From contig CP054181.1 of the NCBI GenBank assembly GCA_015709655.1, positions 2,538,207 through 2,602,206 of the forward strand: 64,000 nucleotides of DNA. Direction: 5' to 3'. The position numbers and the translations under genes were made by a program. This document shows positions 1 to 9,290 of the stretch, in pieces. This DNA is from Ignavibacteria bacterium (GTDB lineage: Bacteria; Bacteroidota; Ignavibacteria; Kapaibacteriales; Kapaibacteriaceae). The notes below the pieces were generated by a model, which saw only the letters and a list, made by a program, of their open reading frames with translations, ran no database searches and was not told the origin of the DNA. Every line of letters starts with the position of its first letter. Position 1 is the stretch's first letter.

Positions 1-3
1 ATT

Positions 4-297
4 ATGAGTATCACAAATCCAACGCGTCAGGCGCAGGTGCCTAATCCGAACACCATTAATTCGCCGTTCCGGCAAAAAAAGAATCAGCCTCGTAAGCGTA
101 ACAATCCACTGAAGCAGTCACGGTTGATTGACTATTTGGATCCTAAGTTTCTTGGTCGGTTTACCAACGACCAGGGTAAGATTCTTCCGCGTCGAATTAC
201 CGGTGTAACGGCATTGCAACAGCGCAGGGTAACACGGGCTATCAAGTATGCCCGCCATCTGGGCTTGTTGCCGTTCGTGGCACAGGACACGCGTTAA
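4..297 (+). CDS. rpsR: 30S ribosomal protein S18
   Basis: 97-residue basic protein of the S18 family, a small-subunit protein that pairs with S6 on the ribosome platform. The conserved core is visible in the C-terminal two thirds (residues about 40-92: IDYLDPKFLGRF, then the ILPRRITG segment and an Arg/Lys-rich helix ending in LGLLPF). The first 35 residues are a polar, basic extension, longer than in the E. coli protein (75 residues). It starts at the window edge, so any upstream rpsF/ssb neighbours are not visible. tRNA-Gln follows 14 bases after the stop. The identification is firm. Confidence 0.95.
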   Translation: MSITNPTRQAQVPNPNTINSPFRQKKNQPRKRNNPLKQSRLIDYLDPKFLGRFTNDQGKILPRRITGVTALQQRRVTRAIKYARHLGLLPFVAQDTR

Positions 298-311
298 CGG
301 ACCCGCATTTT

Positions 312-383
312 TGGGGCGTCGCCAAGTGGTAAGGCAGCGGATTTTGGTTCCGCCATTCGTTGGTTCGAATCCAGCCGCCCCAG
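312..383 (+). tRNA. tRNA-Gln (anticodon TTG)
   Basis: Full cloverleaf: a 7-bp acceptor stem (TGGGGCG with CGCCCCA), a D arm, an anticodon stem GCGGA/TCCGC around a loop with TTG at positions 34-36, a T arm with loop TTCGAAT and 5-bp stem, and discriminator G. No CCA is encoded. It lies between rpsR and prs in the same direction, so it may be processed from a shared transcript. Confidence 0.95.
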
Positions 384-410
384 CATCCCCCGATCTTCTA
401 TCTAACACCA

Positions 411-1361
411 GTGAGCGCTGAAATTAAGATTGTTTCGGGCAGGTCAAATCCTGATATTGCCCAAAAGATTGCCTTGGCTACACAGCGTGAATTAGCCTGT
501 GTAACCATTCGCAACTTCAGCGATGGCGAAATCTGGGTTAAATACGAGGAAAACGTTCGCGGCGTTGACCTGTACATTGTACAGTCAACATTTGCACCGG
601 CTGATAACCTGTTGGAAATGCTTATGCTGATCGACGCGGCAAAACGTGCGTCGGCACATAACATCACGGCAGTGATTCCATACTTCGGGTATGCCCGGCA
701 GGATAGGAAGGATCAACCACGGGTGGCAATCACGGCAAAGCTGGTTGCAGATTTACTGACGAATGCCGGTGCAAACCGAATCATTACAATGGATATGCAT
801 ACGCCGCAGTTGCAGGGCTTCTTTGATATCCCGGTTGATCACCTCTATGCCTCAACCGTAAGTGTTGATACAGTTCGAATGCATGTGGCCGATCCGATAA
901 CAGTAGCTTCGCCCGATGTTGGTGGAGTTAAGAATGCCAGATCGTATGCCAAAATGCTGGGTGAGAATATCGACCTGGTAGTGGTGGACAAGCGGCGACC
1001 AAAGCATAACGACGCCGAGGTGATGAACATCATCGGTGATGCCAAGGGGAAAAATATCGTTGTTGTGGATGACCTTATCGATACCGGAACAACGTTTGTG
1101 CGTTGTGCTGAAGCTATGAAGGATGCGGGCGCAACATCGGTGATTGGAGTGTGTACGCATCCGGTGTTTAGTGGTGATGCTCTAAAGAAAATTGAGGAAT
1201 CGCAAGCTATTTCAAAGGTCTTTGTTTCTGACACAATTCCGTTGAAATCCACGAATTCGAAAATTGAAGTTATTAGTGTTGCCGGTTTATTTGCCGAAGC
1301 AATTATCCGGACACATGAAAATCAAAGTATAAGTTCTCTCTTTGAGAAAATCCAATCGTAA
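411..1361 (+). CDS. prs: Ribose-phosphate pyrophosphokinase (PRPP synthase)
   Basis: Makes PRPP from ribose 5-phosphate and ATP for purine, pyrimidine, His and Trp synthesis. The protein begins with SAEIKIVSGRSNPDIA and carries the family signatures: the RQDRKDQPR loop, the DMHTPQLQGFF segment and the PRPP-binding loop VVVDDLIDTGTT. The GTG at 411 is chosen because it gives 316 residues, the usual size; an earlier in-frame start at 360 would lie inside the tRNA-Gln gene. rplY follows 48 bases downstream, the common prs-rplY pairing. Confidence 0.95.
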   Translation: MSAEIKIVSGRSNPDIAQKIALATQRELACVTIRNFSDGEIWVKYEENVRGVDLYIVQSTFAPADNLLEMLMLIDAAKRASAHNITAVIPYFGYARQDRKDQPRVAITAKLVADLLTNAGANRIITMDMHTPQLQGFFDIPVDHLYASTVSVDTVRMHVADPITVASPDVGGVKNARSYAKMLGENIDLVVVDKRRPKHNDAEVMNIIGDAKGKNIVVVDDLIDTGTTFVRCAEAMKDAGATSVIGVCTHPVFSGDALKKIEESQAISKVFVSDTIPLKSTNSKIEVISVAGLFAEAIIRTHENQSISSLFEKIQS

Positions 1362-1409
1362 CTTTTTACATTAACCTAAGCCCCTTCCCCAAAGAAACAG
1401 AGAAATACT

Positions 1410-2018
1410 ATGAGTGACATTGTTTTAACAGCAGAATCCAGAATTCCCGGTAAGAAGACTGCCAAGCAGCTTCGCACGAACGACCGTGTTCCGGGTGTGT
1501 ACTATGGAAATAACGCAGAACCCGTTCACTTCTCAGTGCCAACGCTTAGTCTGCGTCCGGTGGTGTACACATCAAAAGCAAAGGTTATCAGCCTTGAGGT
1601 TGACGGCAAGAAAGGCGTCCCGTGCATCCTCAAGGATGTTTCGTTCGATCCGATCACGGACTCAATTGTCCATTTTGATCTGCTGGCAGTAGCTGCCGGC
1701 CATAAAATTCAGGTTGAAATACCGCTGCACCTTACGGGACAGGCTGTTGGCGTTCGCAACGGCGGCGTACTAGAGCAGGTTCTGTATAAAGCCCGTGTGA
1801 TGGCTGACCCCACAAAGATGCCCGAGCGGATTGATGTTGACATCACCAGTCTTGATGTGAACCAGTCAATTCATATCTCGCACCTTTCTATTGCCGGCAT
1901 CGAGTTTCTGGAAAAAGGCGAAAGCGTGGTTGTAACGTGCGTACCGCACCGTGCTGCCGGTGGAGAATCAGCCACCGATGCAGCCGCAACTGCCGACGCT
2001 GCAGCGCCGCAGGCCTAA
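1410..2018 (+). CDS. rplY: 50S ribosomal protein L25 (Ctc form)
   Basis: 202 residues: an N-terminal L25 beta-barrel that binds 5S rRNA (about 1-95) and the C-terminal TL5/CTC domain (about 96-185), followed by an Ala-rich tail. The start is the ATG after the stretch CAGAGAAATACT, which has no strong ribosome binding site. It sits directly downstream of prs, and a strong terminator at 2096-2129 ends the unit. Confidence 0.95.
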   Translation: MSDIVLTAESRIPGKKTAKQLRTNDRVPGVYYGNNAEPVHFSVPTLSLRPVVYTSKAKVISLEVDGKKGVPCILKDVSFDPITDSIVHFDLLAVAAGHKIQVEIPLHLTGQAVGVRNGGVLEQVLYKARVMADPTKMPERIDVDITSLDVNQSIHISHLSIAGIEFLEKGESVVVTCVPHRAAGGESATDAAATADAAAPQA

Positions 2019-2095
2019 AGTTTTCAACTGTTAACATCCACGGTACGCAGCGCTGCCTGCACGGTACCGTAACGCATACAGGATAATGGAAATGC

Positions 2096-2129
2096 AAGGT
2101 CCTTCTCATTGTGAGATGGACCTTTTTTT
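2096..2129 (+). terminator. Rho-independent terminator after rplY
   Basis: Stem AAGGTCC-T-TCTCA, loop TTG, then TGAGA-T-GGACCTT, followed directly by a T run. It closes the rpsR-prs-rplY transcript. Confidence 0.88.
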
Positions 2130-2261
2130 ATTGTCAGCCCTGAGCTCGGCATTAACAAGAACTCCCCAGGAGGTTCGTCAATATCCGTGTGCTTGAGTGC
2201 ATCTCCAGATGCATCTTTCTTGTTGCACCACGTTAATCAAACCATTTTGTGAGGGGGCTTT

Positions 2262-3398
2262 ATGATTTCTGCTAAGCATTCAGTAATTCAGCAACTGCTG
2301 TCGGCACAGTCGGGTCCGTGCATGAGTGTTTATGTACACACCCATCGTACACAGCCGGAACGCCGTGATGATCCTGCACGGTACCGCGCCATGGTACGGC
2401 GGTTAAACGAATCACTGCATCGGGCGTATCTCCCTGAAAAGATCGAAGAATACCTGGCACCATTTCATGCCCTTCTTGAAGATGAAGATTTCTGGAATGC
2501 CAGGAAGGAGGGGATTGCAGTTTTCTCGTCCCCCGGTTTCTTTCACGCCGAACATCTTGAACGTCCGGTACCCGATACTGCTGTTGTTGCAAAATCATTC
2601 CATGTTAAACCACTGCTACGGATCATGCAAACCCTGACCCGGTATAATGTTGTTACGCTAACACGCGACCGTATTCACGTGTACGAAGGTGACAGACTCG
2701 GACTGACAGAGCTTGATCTGGGCCCGGACGTTCCGCTAACATTGGAAGCAGCTCTTGGTGCTGAAAAAACAGAGCAACAAACAGCACATGTTACTGTTGG
2801 CGGCTCTGCACAGGCTGTTTCGAGTACGTCACGCCAGGATGAAATTGACAACGATACCGAACGATTCTACCGTATTGTTGACCGTGAGCTGTTAAACCAC
2901 GTCTCCCACAATTCAGGTCTGCCACTGATACTTGTCGGGCTTGCTAAGCAAATTGGTATTTTTCAGAGGGTTCGGAAAAATCCAAATGTATTGTTAGAGT
3001 CAGTTGAAGTTCATCCCGAAGGCATTGCCCATAAAGAGCTGGTTCACCGCGCATGGGAAATCATCGAACCATACACAACATCGTACAGTAAGCGTCTTAT
3101 CGAAGACTATCACACTGCTGCGGTAAGGGGCTTAGGGGCTGACCAAATTGCCGATATCGCCAAGGCAGCAGCCGAAGGTCGTGTGGCACAATTGTTTGTG
3201 GAAGCAAGCAGACAGATTCCGGGTACGGTTGACCCTGTAACCGGTAACATTGCGTTTGACGACATAGACCAACCAGACATCAATGATGCACTGGACGACC
3301 TGGCAGTACTTGTTCTGCGAAAGGGCGGCAAGGTACACGTTCTTGAAAGCGAACATATGCCTGCTGTTACAGGTGCTGCGGCCGTCCTGAGGTTTTGA
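2262..3398 (+). CDS. baeRF-like protein (bacterial archaeo-eukaryotic release-factor family)
   Basis: 378 residues. The layout resembles the bacterial eRF1-like (baeRF) proteins: an N-terminal mixed domain (MSVYVHTHRTQPERRDDPARY, about 20-45), a middle domain with the FYRIVDRELLNHV and LPLILVG segments (about 205-235), and an eRF1 domain-3/L7Ae-like C-terminus ending in GGKVHVLESEHMP. Proteins of this family are predicted to act on ribosomes, but no activity can be read from the sequence and no GGQ motif is present. The start ATG follows GAGGGGGCTT. The assignment is from general resemblance, not alignment. Confidence 0.65.
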   Translation: MISAKHSVIQQLLSAQSGPCMSVYVHTHRTQPERRDDPARYRAMVRRLNESLHRAYLPEKIEEYLAPFHALLEDEDFWNARKEGIAVFSSPGFFHAEHLERPVPDTAVVAKSFHVKPLLRIMQTLTRYNVVTLTRDRIHVYEGDRLGLTELDLGPDVPLTLEAALGAEKTEQQTAHVTVGGSAQAVSSTSRQDEIDNDTERFYRIVDRELLNHVSHNSGLPLILVGLAKQIGIFQRVRKNPNVLLESVEVHPEGIAHKELVHRAWEIIEPYTTSYSKRLIEDYHTAAVRGLGADQIADIAKAAAEGRVAQLFVEASRQIPGTVDPVTGNIAFDDIDQPDINDALDDLAVLVLRKGGKVHVLESEHMPAVTGAAAVLRF

Positions 3399-3427
3399 AT
3401 TAAGAGATGATGGATTCATCTTACAAT

Positions 3428-3463
3428 TACAATAGGGATGGGCTAAAGCCCATCCCTATTGTA
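3428..3463. terminator. Hairpin terminator after the baeRF-like gene
   Basis: Perfect 16-bp inverted repeat with a 4-base TAAA loop, 30 bases past the stop codon. Only a short AT-rich stretch follows, so it may act on either strand. Confidence 0.7.
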
Positions 3464-4140
3464 CTAACATTGGATTGGAAATCAATTGCCTCCAGCTTCA
3501 CGTAGAGGCTAACGAAGAGAAATCAACTGTGAATTTTCTTTTCAATCACTCAAACCATGGTTAGTAACAAATTCATCGTGTTTCTGTTGAAATGATTTCC
3601 TGCTATTGGATAATTCCTTTTCCCTACTATGATTCCTCACAGTTACTATCGCTGATTCGGAAACAGATACGGAGTAGTATTCATCTTCCGCTCTAACTTT
3701 TTGTTGGTCGGTGCATTCTTGTTGATCCGAATGCTTGATTCTCCTTGAATTTACTGTGCTAGTTTATCAATTGTTTGGATTGATCGCTGAGCAATTAAAC
3801 ACCACGATGATCGGAGCAGCCGTTTACACAGTCATTGAATATGTCTTTTGTTTTGTGTTTTTCCAATGTAGTTTCCACCCTGTTGTCTTAGCTCGTTAGG
3901 GTTTAAAAGGGCAGTTCTTGGTTCAGAGAACGAAGTGAAGATATCCTTTTACAAACGGCATTATTATCAACAACACGGTTTCACATTATCCACTCTGCAA
4001 TTACGAAAGAGCGCTTGAACTGAAAATCGTGATGCACGATACCTTGAAAAGTGCCGACTCTGCCAATGAATCAATAACGGAATTGTTTGGTGTACAGGCA
4101 ATGCACCGTTGCAGATTTACTACACCCCGTCAGAGCGAGC
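3464..4140. other. Gene-free, probably eroded interval
   Basis: About 680 AT-richer bases with no intact gene on either strand. A 40-codon open stretch on the + strand at about 4018-4140 (IVMHDTLKSADSANES is readable) may be a coding remnant, but it has no start or recognisable family. Stop codons interrupt every longer frame. Confidence 0.5.
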
Positions 4141-4869
4141 TTAAAACAATGTCCACCTAACGTCCAAGCTGCCCGAAAGTTGATGAGTGCGAAGACTTAA
4201 CGTACTTGGACTGATCCCGGTTAAATCAGCTATGAATCCTATGCCGGGGATTATGTGCAAACGGCCAAAACGTAGGTCGTACTGTGTGCCAAGTTGTAGT
4301 GCCCAACGCAGGGGGTACAGGTCAGAAATGTTGTCTTTGCTGGTGACAATGGCTGTACCATTATCAAGGAATTCTATATCTCCCGGGCGAAAGAGAGTGG
4401 TATCGAATTTCGCTTCCGGAATTAAATGCATCTTTTGAGTGCGGAGGGCATGCCTGCTAAATCCAGCCGATGGGCCGGCAAGGATTTCAATATCTGTATC
4501 AAACAAATTTACTTTACCAAGAAATGCGAATTCAATCTGTGTAACATCGATATCGACAGTTTGACCAATGTCAGTTGCTACTAACGTGCCATCGTCAGTG
4601 ACCATTGGTATTCGGTCGCCGGATTCATCGTACCGCAATTCTGAGTATCTGTATCCGGCACGCAACACCAGGCTCTCACGCCAGGTGCTTTGTTGTGAAA
4701 GCAGCCATTCCGCACTAATGCCAGCCGAATATGCCTGTTTGGGAGGTGCGCCTAGCAGAGGACAATTACAATCTGCTGAACCGTCCTGCCTGTACCCGCT
4801 GCGAAAAGTTCGTCCGTAGGTCAAATACCAGCCGGCAGAGAAATGTTTGCCCTCAGCCGTTGTAGGTAG
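4141..4869 (-). pseudogene. 5'-truncated outer-membrane beta-barrel-like protein
   Basis: An open frame of about 240 residues of alternating polar/hydrophobic strands, including SAGWYLTYGRTF, LVLRAGYRYSEL and LHIIPGIGFIADL, ending in an aromatic residue (RWTLF) as outer-membrane barrels do. It resembles the C-terminal part of a Bacteroidota outer-membrane porin-like protein. There is no signal peptide and no credible start: the frame meets a stop codon exactly where the heptamer repeat begins (4869). The 5' half therefore seems to have been lost or displaced. A short TTG-started gene is possible but unlikely. Confidence 0.6.
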
Positions 4870-5106
4870 TCAGTGGTTAGTGGTCAGTGGTCAGTGGTTA
4901 GTGGTCAGTGGGCAGTGGTTAGTGGTTAGTGGGCAGTGGGCAGTGGTCAGTGGTTAGTGGGCAGTGGTTGGTGGTTAGTGGTCAGTGGTTAGTGGTCAGT
5001 GGTCAGTGGTCAGTGGTTAGTGGTTAGTGGGCAGTGGGCAGTGGTTAGTGGGCAGTGTCCAGTGGTTAGTGGTCAGTGGTTAGTGGTTAGTGGGCAGTGG
5101 CCAGTA
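4869..5106. repeat. Tandem heptamer repeat, 34 units
   Basis: 34 consecutive 7-base units of the form G-(T/G/C)-(T/C)-A-G-T-G, mainly GTTAGTG, GTCAGTG and GGCAGTG. There is no length slippage: all 34 units keep the 7-base register, with only two clear outliers (GTTGGTG and TCCAGTG). It resembles the short tandemly repeated heptamers known from some bacterial genomes. It abuts the truncated outer-membrane protein gene and lies downstream of ispG. Confidence 0.95.
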
Positions 5107-5214
5107 ATTACAAAACTATCAAGGAGTATAACAAAAGATCAATGTGCCGGATTCGGCGGACTCGAAGCAATGGTGGAATAACGGGTAAACGCAGAGAAAA
5201 TCGGATATCTGCTG

Positions 5215-7128
5215 TTAGGCAATACCGTCTTGCGGACGCTCTATCCACTTCCCATCTTCTTTGAGCAATGCAATAAGAGCGTCTAATGCATGTGCAGTGT
5301 CGATACCACGCTGCACAACTTCTTGTCCGCGGTATAGGGTGATGGTATCATGTCCGCCTCCAACATACCCGTAATCAGCGTCGGCCATCTCGCCGGGACC
5401 ATTTACGATGCATCCCATGATACCGATTTTCACGCCTTTCAGATGATCGGTAGCAGCCCGAATCTGAGCAGTGGTTTCCATGAGGTCGAACTGTGTGCGC
5501 CCGCATGAAGGACAGCTGATGAATTCTGTTTTTGTAATTCGCAGGCGGGCGGCTTGCAAAATTCCGTAGGCTAATGACATTTCTGCGGAAGCTGCAGTGT
5601 AATCGGAAGGGGTGTTTATTACAATACCGTTTCCAAAACCGTCAACAAAAAGGCTACCAATATCGGTGGCAGTGTATAATAAATGAATCTCGTTATCATC
5701 AACTTCATTATCAAATGGGATGCGCTGAACAACTATCGGCAATGTACAATTGTGCTTCGTTAGCCATGTTTGTGCTGAACGCATATCCCTTGTATAGGTA
5801 TCGGCAGGCGCTACCAGCCACAGCACCACGGTTCTGTTATACGCACATGGAAGGATGTCGGAAATCCGTCCTGCCGATAACCTGACAACGTTTAAAACCG
5901 GATGCAGATCTTGATTACTGTTGAACTCGTCAGGCGTTAGTACCGGTGCTGCAAAGACTCGATGTTCCATTGACTTCCACACATCATAGTCAACCCACTG
6001 TCTTGTATGGGTAGGAGCGTGAAATGGAAGGGGGCTATTGCCAACGTAGAAGTATTCTGCCGGCTGGTCAGACGCTGTCCATGTTTGTGTGGCATGGTTG
6101 AATGTATGACCAAACGCAGCCAGCTCTGCAGGCGAGCTGATGCCACATTCCGAAATATCAGCCACGACGCGGGGCAGGTGCTCAGAGCCGAGATTGGCAA
6201 CAGTACATGTATTTCGTTTATGATACTCAACGGCGGTCGGACTGTCTGCGAAACTCGACATATTGTGCACCACTCCTGAATGTCCCGCCAGCTTTGAAGC
6301 CACCGGCATCTCGGCTTCAGGTGCCTCGGTAAGGGAGACTCTGATGGTATCACCCAGGCCCTCCTGCAGCAGTGTACCGATCCCGATAGCGCTCTTGATC
6401 CGTCCATCCGGACCATCGCCGGCTTCCGTTACACCAAGGTGCAATGGATATGCCGGTAACCCCATTTCGGCACAACGTTGAACAAACAGGCGGTATGCCT
6501 GAATCATAACAATCGGGTTACTGCTCTTCATGCTGACGACGATGTCATGGAACCCTTCATCGTGAGCAATGGTGAGGAATTCCAGGGCACTGATCACCAT
6601 GCCTTCGGGGTTGTCGCCATACCGGTTTACAATGCGGTCACTCAGCGAGCCATGGTTGGTGCCAACACGAAGTGCTGTTCCGTATTCCTTGCAGATTTTT
6701 AACAGTGGTACAAAGCGCTTGCGAATTTTATCTAACTCTGCCTGGTACGATGCATCGGTATATTCAAGAACAGCAAATTGCTTTTTATCGGCATAATTCC
6801 CGGGGTTAATTCTCACTTTTTCTACAATGCGGGCGGCAATTTCGGCGGCATTGGGTGTAAAGTGTATATCTGCAACCAGCGGAGTGGTGAAGCCCCTTTC
6901 CCGAAGTCCCTTCTTGATATTCTCTAAATTCTTAGCTTCATTTTGTGAAGGGGCCGTGATTCGAACAAGCTCGCATCCTGCCTGTATCATCCGGATAGCC
7001 TGGTTGATAGTACCTTGGGTATCCATTGTGTTGGTTGTGGTCATGCTCTGAACAAGGATGGGATAGTTGCTCCCAATCCAGGTTTTTCCAACCGGTACCT
7101 GAATAGTTGGCCTTCGCGAGGCAATCAT
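5215..7128 (-). CDS. ispG: 4-hydroxy-3-methylbut-2-en-1-yl diphosphate synthase (flavodoxin/ferredoxin)
   Basis: Penultimate step of the MEP isoprenoid pathway; reduces MEcPP to HMBPP with a [4Fe-4S] cluster. 637 residues, the long form with a central insert domain found in Bacteroidota, Chlorobi, chlamydiae and plants (the E. coli protein has 372). The N-terminal TIM barrel starts RRPTIQVPVGKTWIGS. The C-terminal cluster ligands are visible as SCPSCG (Cys 539, 542) and IMGCIVNGPGE (Cys 573). Its ATG overlaps the stop of the rhomboid gene by 4 bases, so the two are translationally coupled. Confidence 0.96.
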   Translation of the reverse strand: MIASRRPTIQVPVGKTWIGSNYPILVQSMTTTNTMDTQGTINQAIRMIQAGCELVRITAPSQNEAKNLENIKKGLRERGFTTPLVADIHFTPNAAEIAARIVEKVRINPGNYADKKQFAVLEYTDASYQAELDKIRKRFVPLLKICKEYGTALRVGTNHGSLSDRIVNRYGDNPEGMVISALEFLTIAHDEGFHDIVVSMKSSNPIVMIQAYRLFVQRCAEMGLPAYPLHLGVTEAGDGPDGRIKSAIGIGTLLQEGLGDTIRVSLTEAPEAEMPVASKLAGHSGVVHNMSSFADSPTAVEYHKRNTCTVANLGSEHLPRVVADISECGISSPAELAAFGHTFNHATQTWTASDQPAEYFYVGNSPLPFHAPTHTRQWVDYDVWKSMEHRVFAAPVLTPDEFNSNQDLHPVLNVVRLSAGRISDILPCAYNRTVVLWLVAPADTYTRDMRSAQTWLTKHNCTLPIVVQRIPFDNEVDDNEIHLLYTATDIGSLFVDGFGNGIVINTPSDYTAASAEMSLAYGILQAARLRITKTEFISCPSCGRTQFDLMETTAQIRAATDHLKGVKIGIMGCIVNGPGEMADADYGYVGGGHDTITLYRGQEVVQRGIDTAHALDALIALLKEDGKWIERPQDGIA

Positions 7129-8087
7129 AACTGACGGCTAACCTCAAAGAGAATAAACTTTTCGCGTTCGGTGAGTGAATGGTATCCACCGTGTGAAATT
7201 TTATCCAGAATTCCGTCGATACGTTCCTGAGAAATGTTCTCACCGTCAACAACAAACCTGGTTGCAGTCTCCCGCTTTGCAGGTGGAGGTTCGTGAGCCT
7301 CACGGTTTGCATCGGGTGAAACATAATGCACCGTTACGTTTCGCTGTGCATGGTGTTGAGGTTCAACGTCACGGTAGCGGACATCAGTAAACGACGATTG
7401 TTGGCGTGTACCTGCAGTTGACGAACCCAGCGTGTCGATCCACCGAAAGAGTGGCTCACCGAATTTTATCAGCAGGAAGCCACCAAGCGCACCGCCAAGG
7501 TGAGCAAAGTGAGCAACTCCGTCGGCAGCATTGGTAACGCCAAGGATAAGGTCTAATGCTGCGTAGCCAAGCACGAAGATCCGGGCAGGGATAGGGAAGA
7601 ATATCGGAAACATCATCACCGGTCGGTCTGGGAAGAGCATACCAAAGGCAAGTAGGACACCCATAATTGAACCCGAAGCTCCCAGTGTTGGAACCGGAGC
7701 AGAGCCGGTGGCCAATGACACCAGCAGATGTACAATGCCGGCAGCAATACCGCTAAGCAGGTAGTACACACCAAACCGGCGGGAGCCCCATACGTTTTCC
7801 AGCTCCATGCCAAACATCCATAAGGCAAACATGTTAAACAGGATGTGCGAAAAACCACCATGCAGAAACTGGTAGCTAATAAGCTGCCACGGTTGAAACC
7901 CACCGTTAAAAGGCCATAGGGCGAAGTATTCTATTGCAGCATCGCCCAGCATCATACTACCAACCCGGAGGTCGAGCAGCCCGGTGATCAAGAAGATGCC
8001 AACATTAGCAAACAATAAAAATTTAATAACTGGCGGGAAGACACTGAAGCCACCACCTCCGCCGCCACTGTACTGATTATACCTCAT
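7125..8087 (-). CDS. Rhomboid family intramembrane serine protease
   Basis: 320 residues, six or so membrane segments. The rhomboid signatures are present: the WQLISYQFLHGGFSHILFNM segment, catalytic Ser in TLGASGSIMG and catalytic His in VAHFAHLGGALGG. A soluble tail of about 110 residues follows, ending in a short helical domain (ISQERIDGILDKISHGG) that also occurs at the end of other bacterial rhomboids. The start MRYNQYSGGGGGG is used; it overlaps the end of pgk by 11 bases, whereas the longer open frame would run 77 bases into pgk. Substrate unknown. Confidence 0.9.
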   Translation of the reverse strand: MRYNQYSGGGGGGFSVFPPVIKFLLFANVGIFLITGLLDLRVGSMMLGDAAIEYFALWPFNGGFQPWQLISYQFLHGGFSHILFNMFALWMFGMELENVWGSRRFGVYYLLSGIAAGIVHLLVSLATGSAPVPTLGASGSIMGVLLAFGMLFPDRPVMMFPIFFPIPARIFVLGYAALDLILGVTNAADGVAHFAHLGGALGGFLLIKFGEPLFRWIDTLGSSTAGTRQQSSFTDVRYRDVEPQHHAQRNVTVHYVSPDANREAHEPPPAKRETATRFVVDGENISQERIDGILDKISHGGYHSLTEREKFILFEVSRQL

Positions 8088-9279
8088 ACGTTCGGTCGAG
8101 TGCCATAACACCCGGTAAGGATTTGCCTTCGAGAAATTCCAGCGATGCACCACCGCCGGTTGAAACGTGACTGACGTTTGAGGTTACGTTGAATTGGGCA
8201 GCCGCCGCCGCGCTATCACCTCCGCCTACAATGGTAACAGTTCCATTCCGGGTTGCCTGTGCCATGGCCTCGGCAATGGAACGCGTGCCTGTAGCAAAGT
8301 TGCTCATCTCGAAAACGCCCATTGGACCATTCCAGAGTACTGTTCGTGCCTCCATGATAATCTTAGAGTACGATGCCGCTGTTTCAGGACCAATATCCAA
8401 ACCCATCCAGCCGGGTTCAATATCGGTGACCGGACACGTATGGAAGGGGGCTTCGTTACTGAATTGTCTGGCAACAACGGTATCAACGGGAAGCAAAAGT
8501 TGCACGTTGCCTGTATCGGCCTGATGCAGGATGCTTGCTGCAAGCTCCAGCTTATCATCTTCCACCAGCGAGGTTCCGATTTCAAGGCCCTGCGCTTTAA
8601 GAAACGTGAACATCATGCCGCCACCAATCAGGATAGTATTGCACTTGGTCAGTAAGGCCGTGATAACGTCGATCTTTCCGGTGATCTTGGATCCGCCAAG
8701 GATGGCTACAAACGGACGCTGCGGATGTGCAAGGGCAGTGCCAAGGTAGTCAAGCTCACGTTGCATCAGCAAGCCGGCGCACACCTCGCCAAATAAATCA
8801 GCAACGCCAGTAGTGCTGGCATGCGCTCTGTGTGCCGTACCAAAGGCGTCGTTGCAGTACACGTCTCCCAAACGTGCCAGTTGTGCACAAAACTCAGTAT
8901 TATTAGCTTCTTCTTCGGCATGAAACCGCACGTTCTCCAACAGAATCACTCCACCCGGCTGTATGGCGGCAACCATGGCTTCGGTTTCGGCGCCCACGCA
9001 ATCAGGGGCAAGAGGTACCGGCTGCCCAAGAAGCAATGACAACCGCTCGGCAACCGGAGAAAGAGTGAACGCCGGTTGTGGTTTTCCTTTTGGACGTCCA
9101 AGATGGCTTACCAGCACGGCAATGCCACCTCTGTCAACAATACTGCGAATTGTTGGGATGCAGGCCCTGATCCTGGTGTCGTCGGCAACAACTCCGTCGG
9201 AATCAAGTGGGACATTAACGTCAATTCGAGTAAGAACCCTTTTACCGTGAACCTGGATATCGGCAATACTCTTGATCAT
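8077..9279 (-). CDS. pgk: Phosphoglycerate kinase
   Basis: Glycolytic/gluconeogenic enzyme interconverting 1,3-bisphosphoglycerate and 3-phosphoglycerate with ATP formation. 400 residues, normal length. Signatures: RIDVNVPL (about 17-24), LVSHLGRPKG, the hinge region NGPMGVFE and the nucleotide loop GGGDSAAA near the C-terminus. It lies 11 bases downstream of gap, forming a gap-pgk operon that continues into the rhomboid gene and ispG. Confidence 0.97.
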   Translation of the reverse strand: MIKSIADIQVHGKRVLTRIDVNVPLDSDGVVADDTRIRACIPTIRSIVDRGGIAVLVSHLGRPKGKPQPAFTLSPVAERLSLLLGQPVPLAPDCVGAETEAMVAAIQPGGVILLENVRFHAEEEANNTEFCAQLARLGDVYCNDAFGTAHRAHASTTGVADLFGEVCAGLLMQRELDYLGTALAHPQRPFVAILGGSKITGKIDVITALLTKCNTILIGGGMMFTFLKAQGLEIGTSLVEDDKLELAASILHQADTGNVQLLLPVDTVVARQFSNEAPFHTCPVTDIEPGWMGLDIGPETAASYSKIIMEARTVLWNGPMGVFEMSNFATGTRSIAEAMAQATRNGTVTIVGGGDSAAAAAQFNVTSNVSHVSTGGGASLEFLEGKSLPGVMALDRTYEV

Positions 9280-9290
9280 AATAAAATATA

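Noticed and set aside
360..410. Upstream in-frame extension of prs to 360
   Set aside because: It lies inside the tRNA-Gln gene and adds residues unlike any PRPP synthase; the GTG at 411 gives the normal length.
4869..5106. CRISPR array
   Set aside because: The units are contiguous 7-mers without spacers, and no cas genes are present.
4999..5181. Small + strand protein across the heptamer repeat
   Set aside because: Its sequence is simply the translated repeat (VVSGQW units); no start signal.
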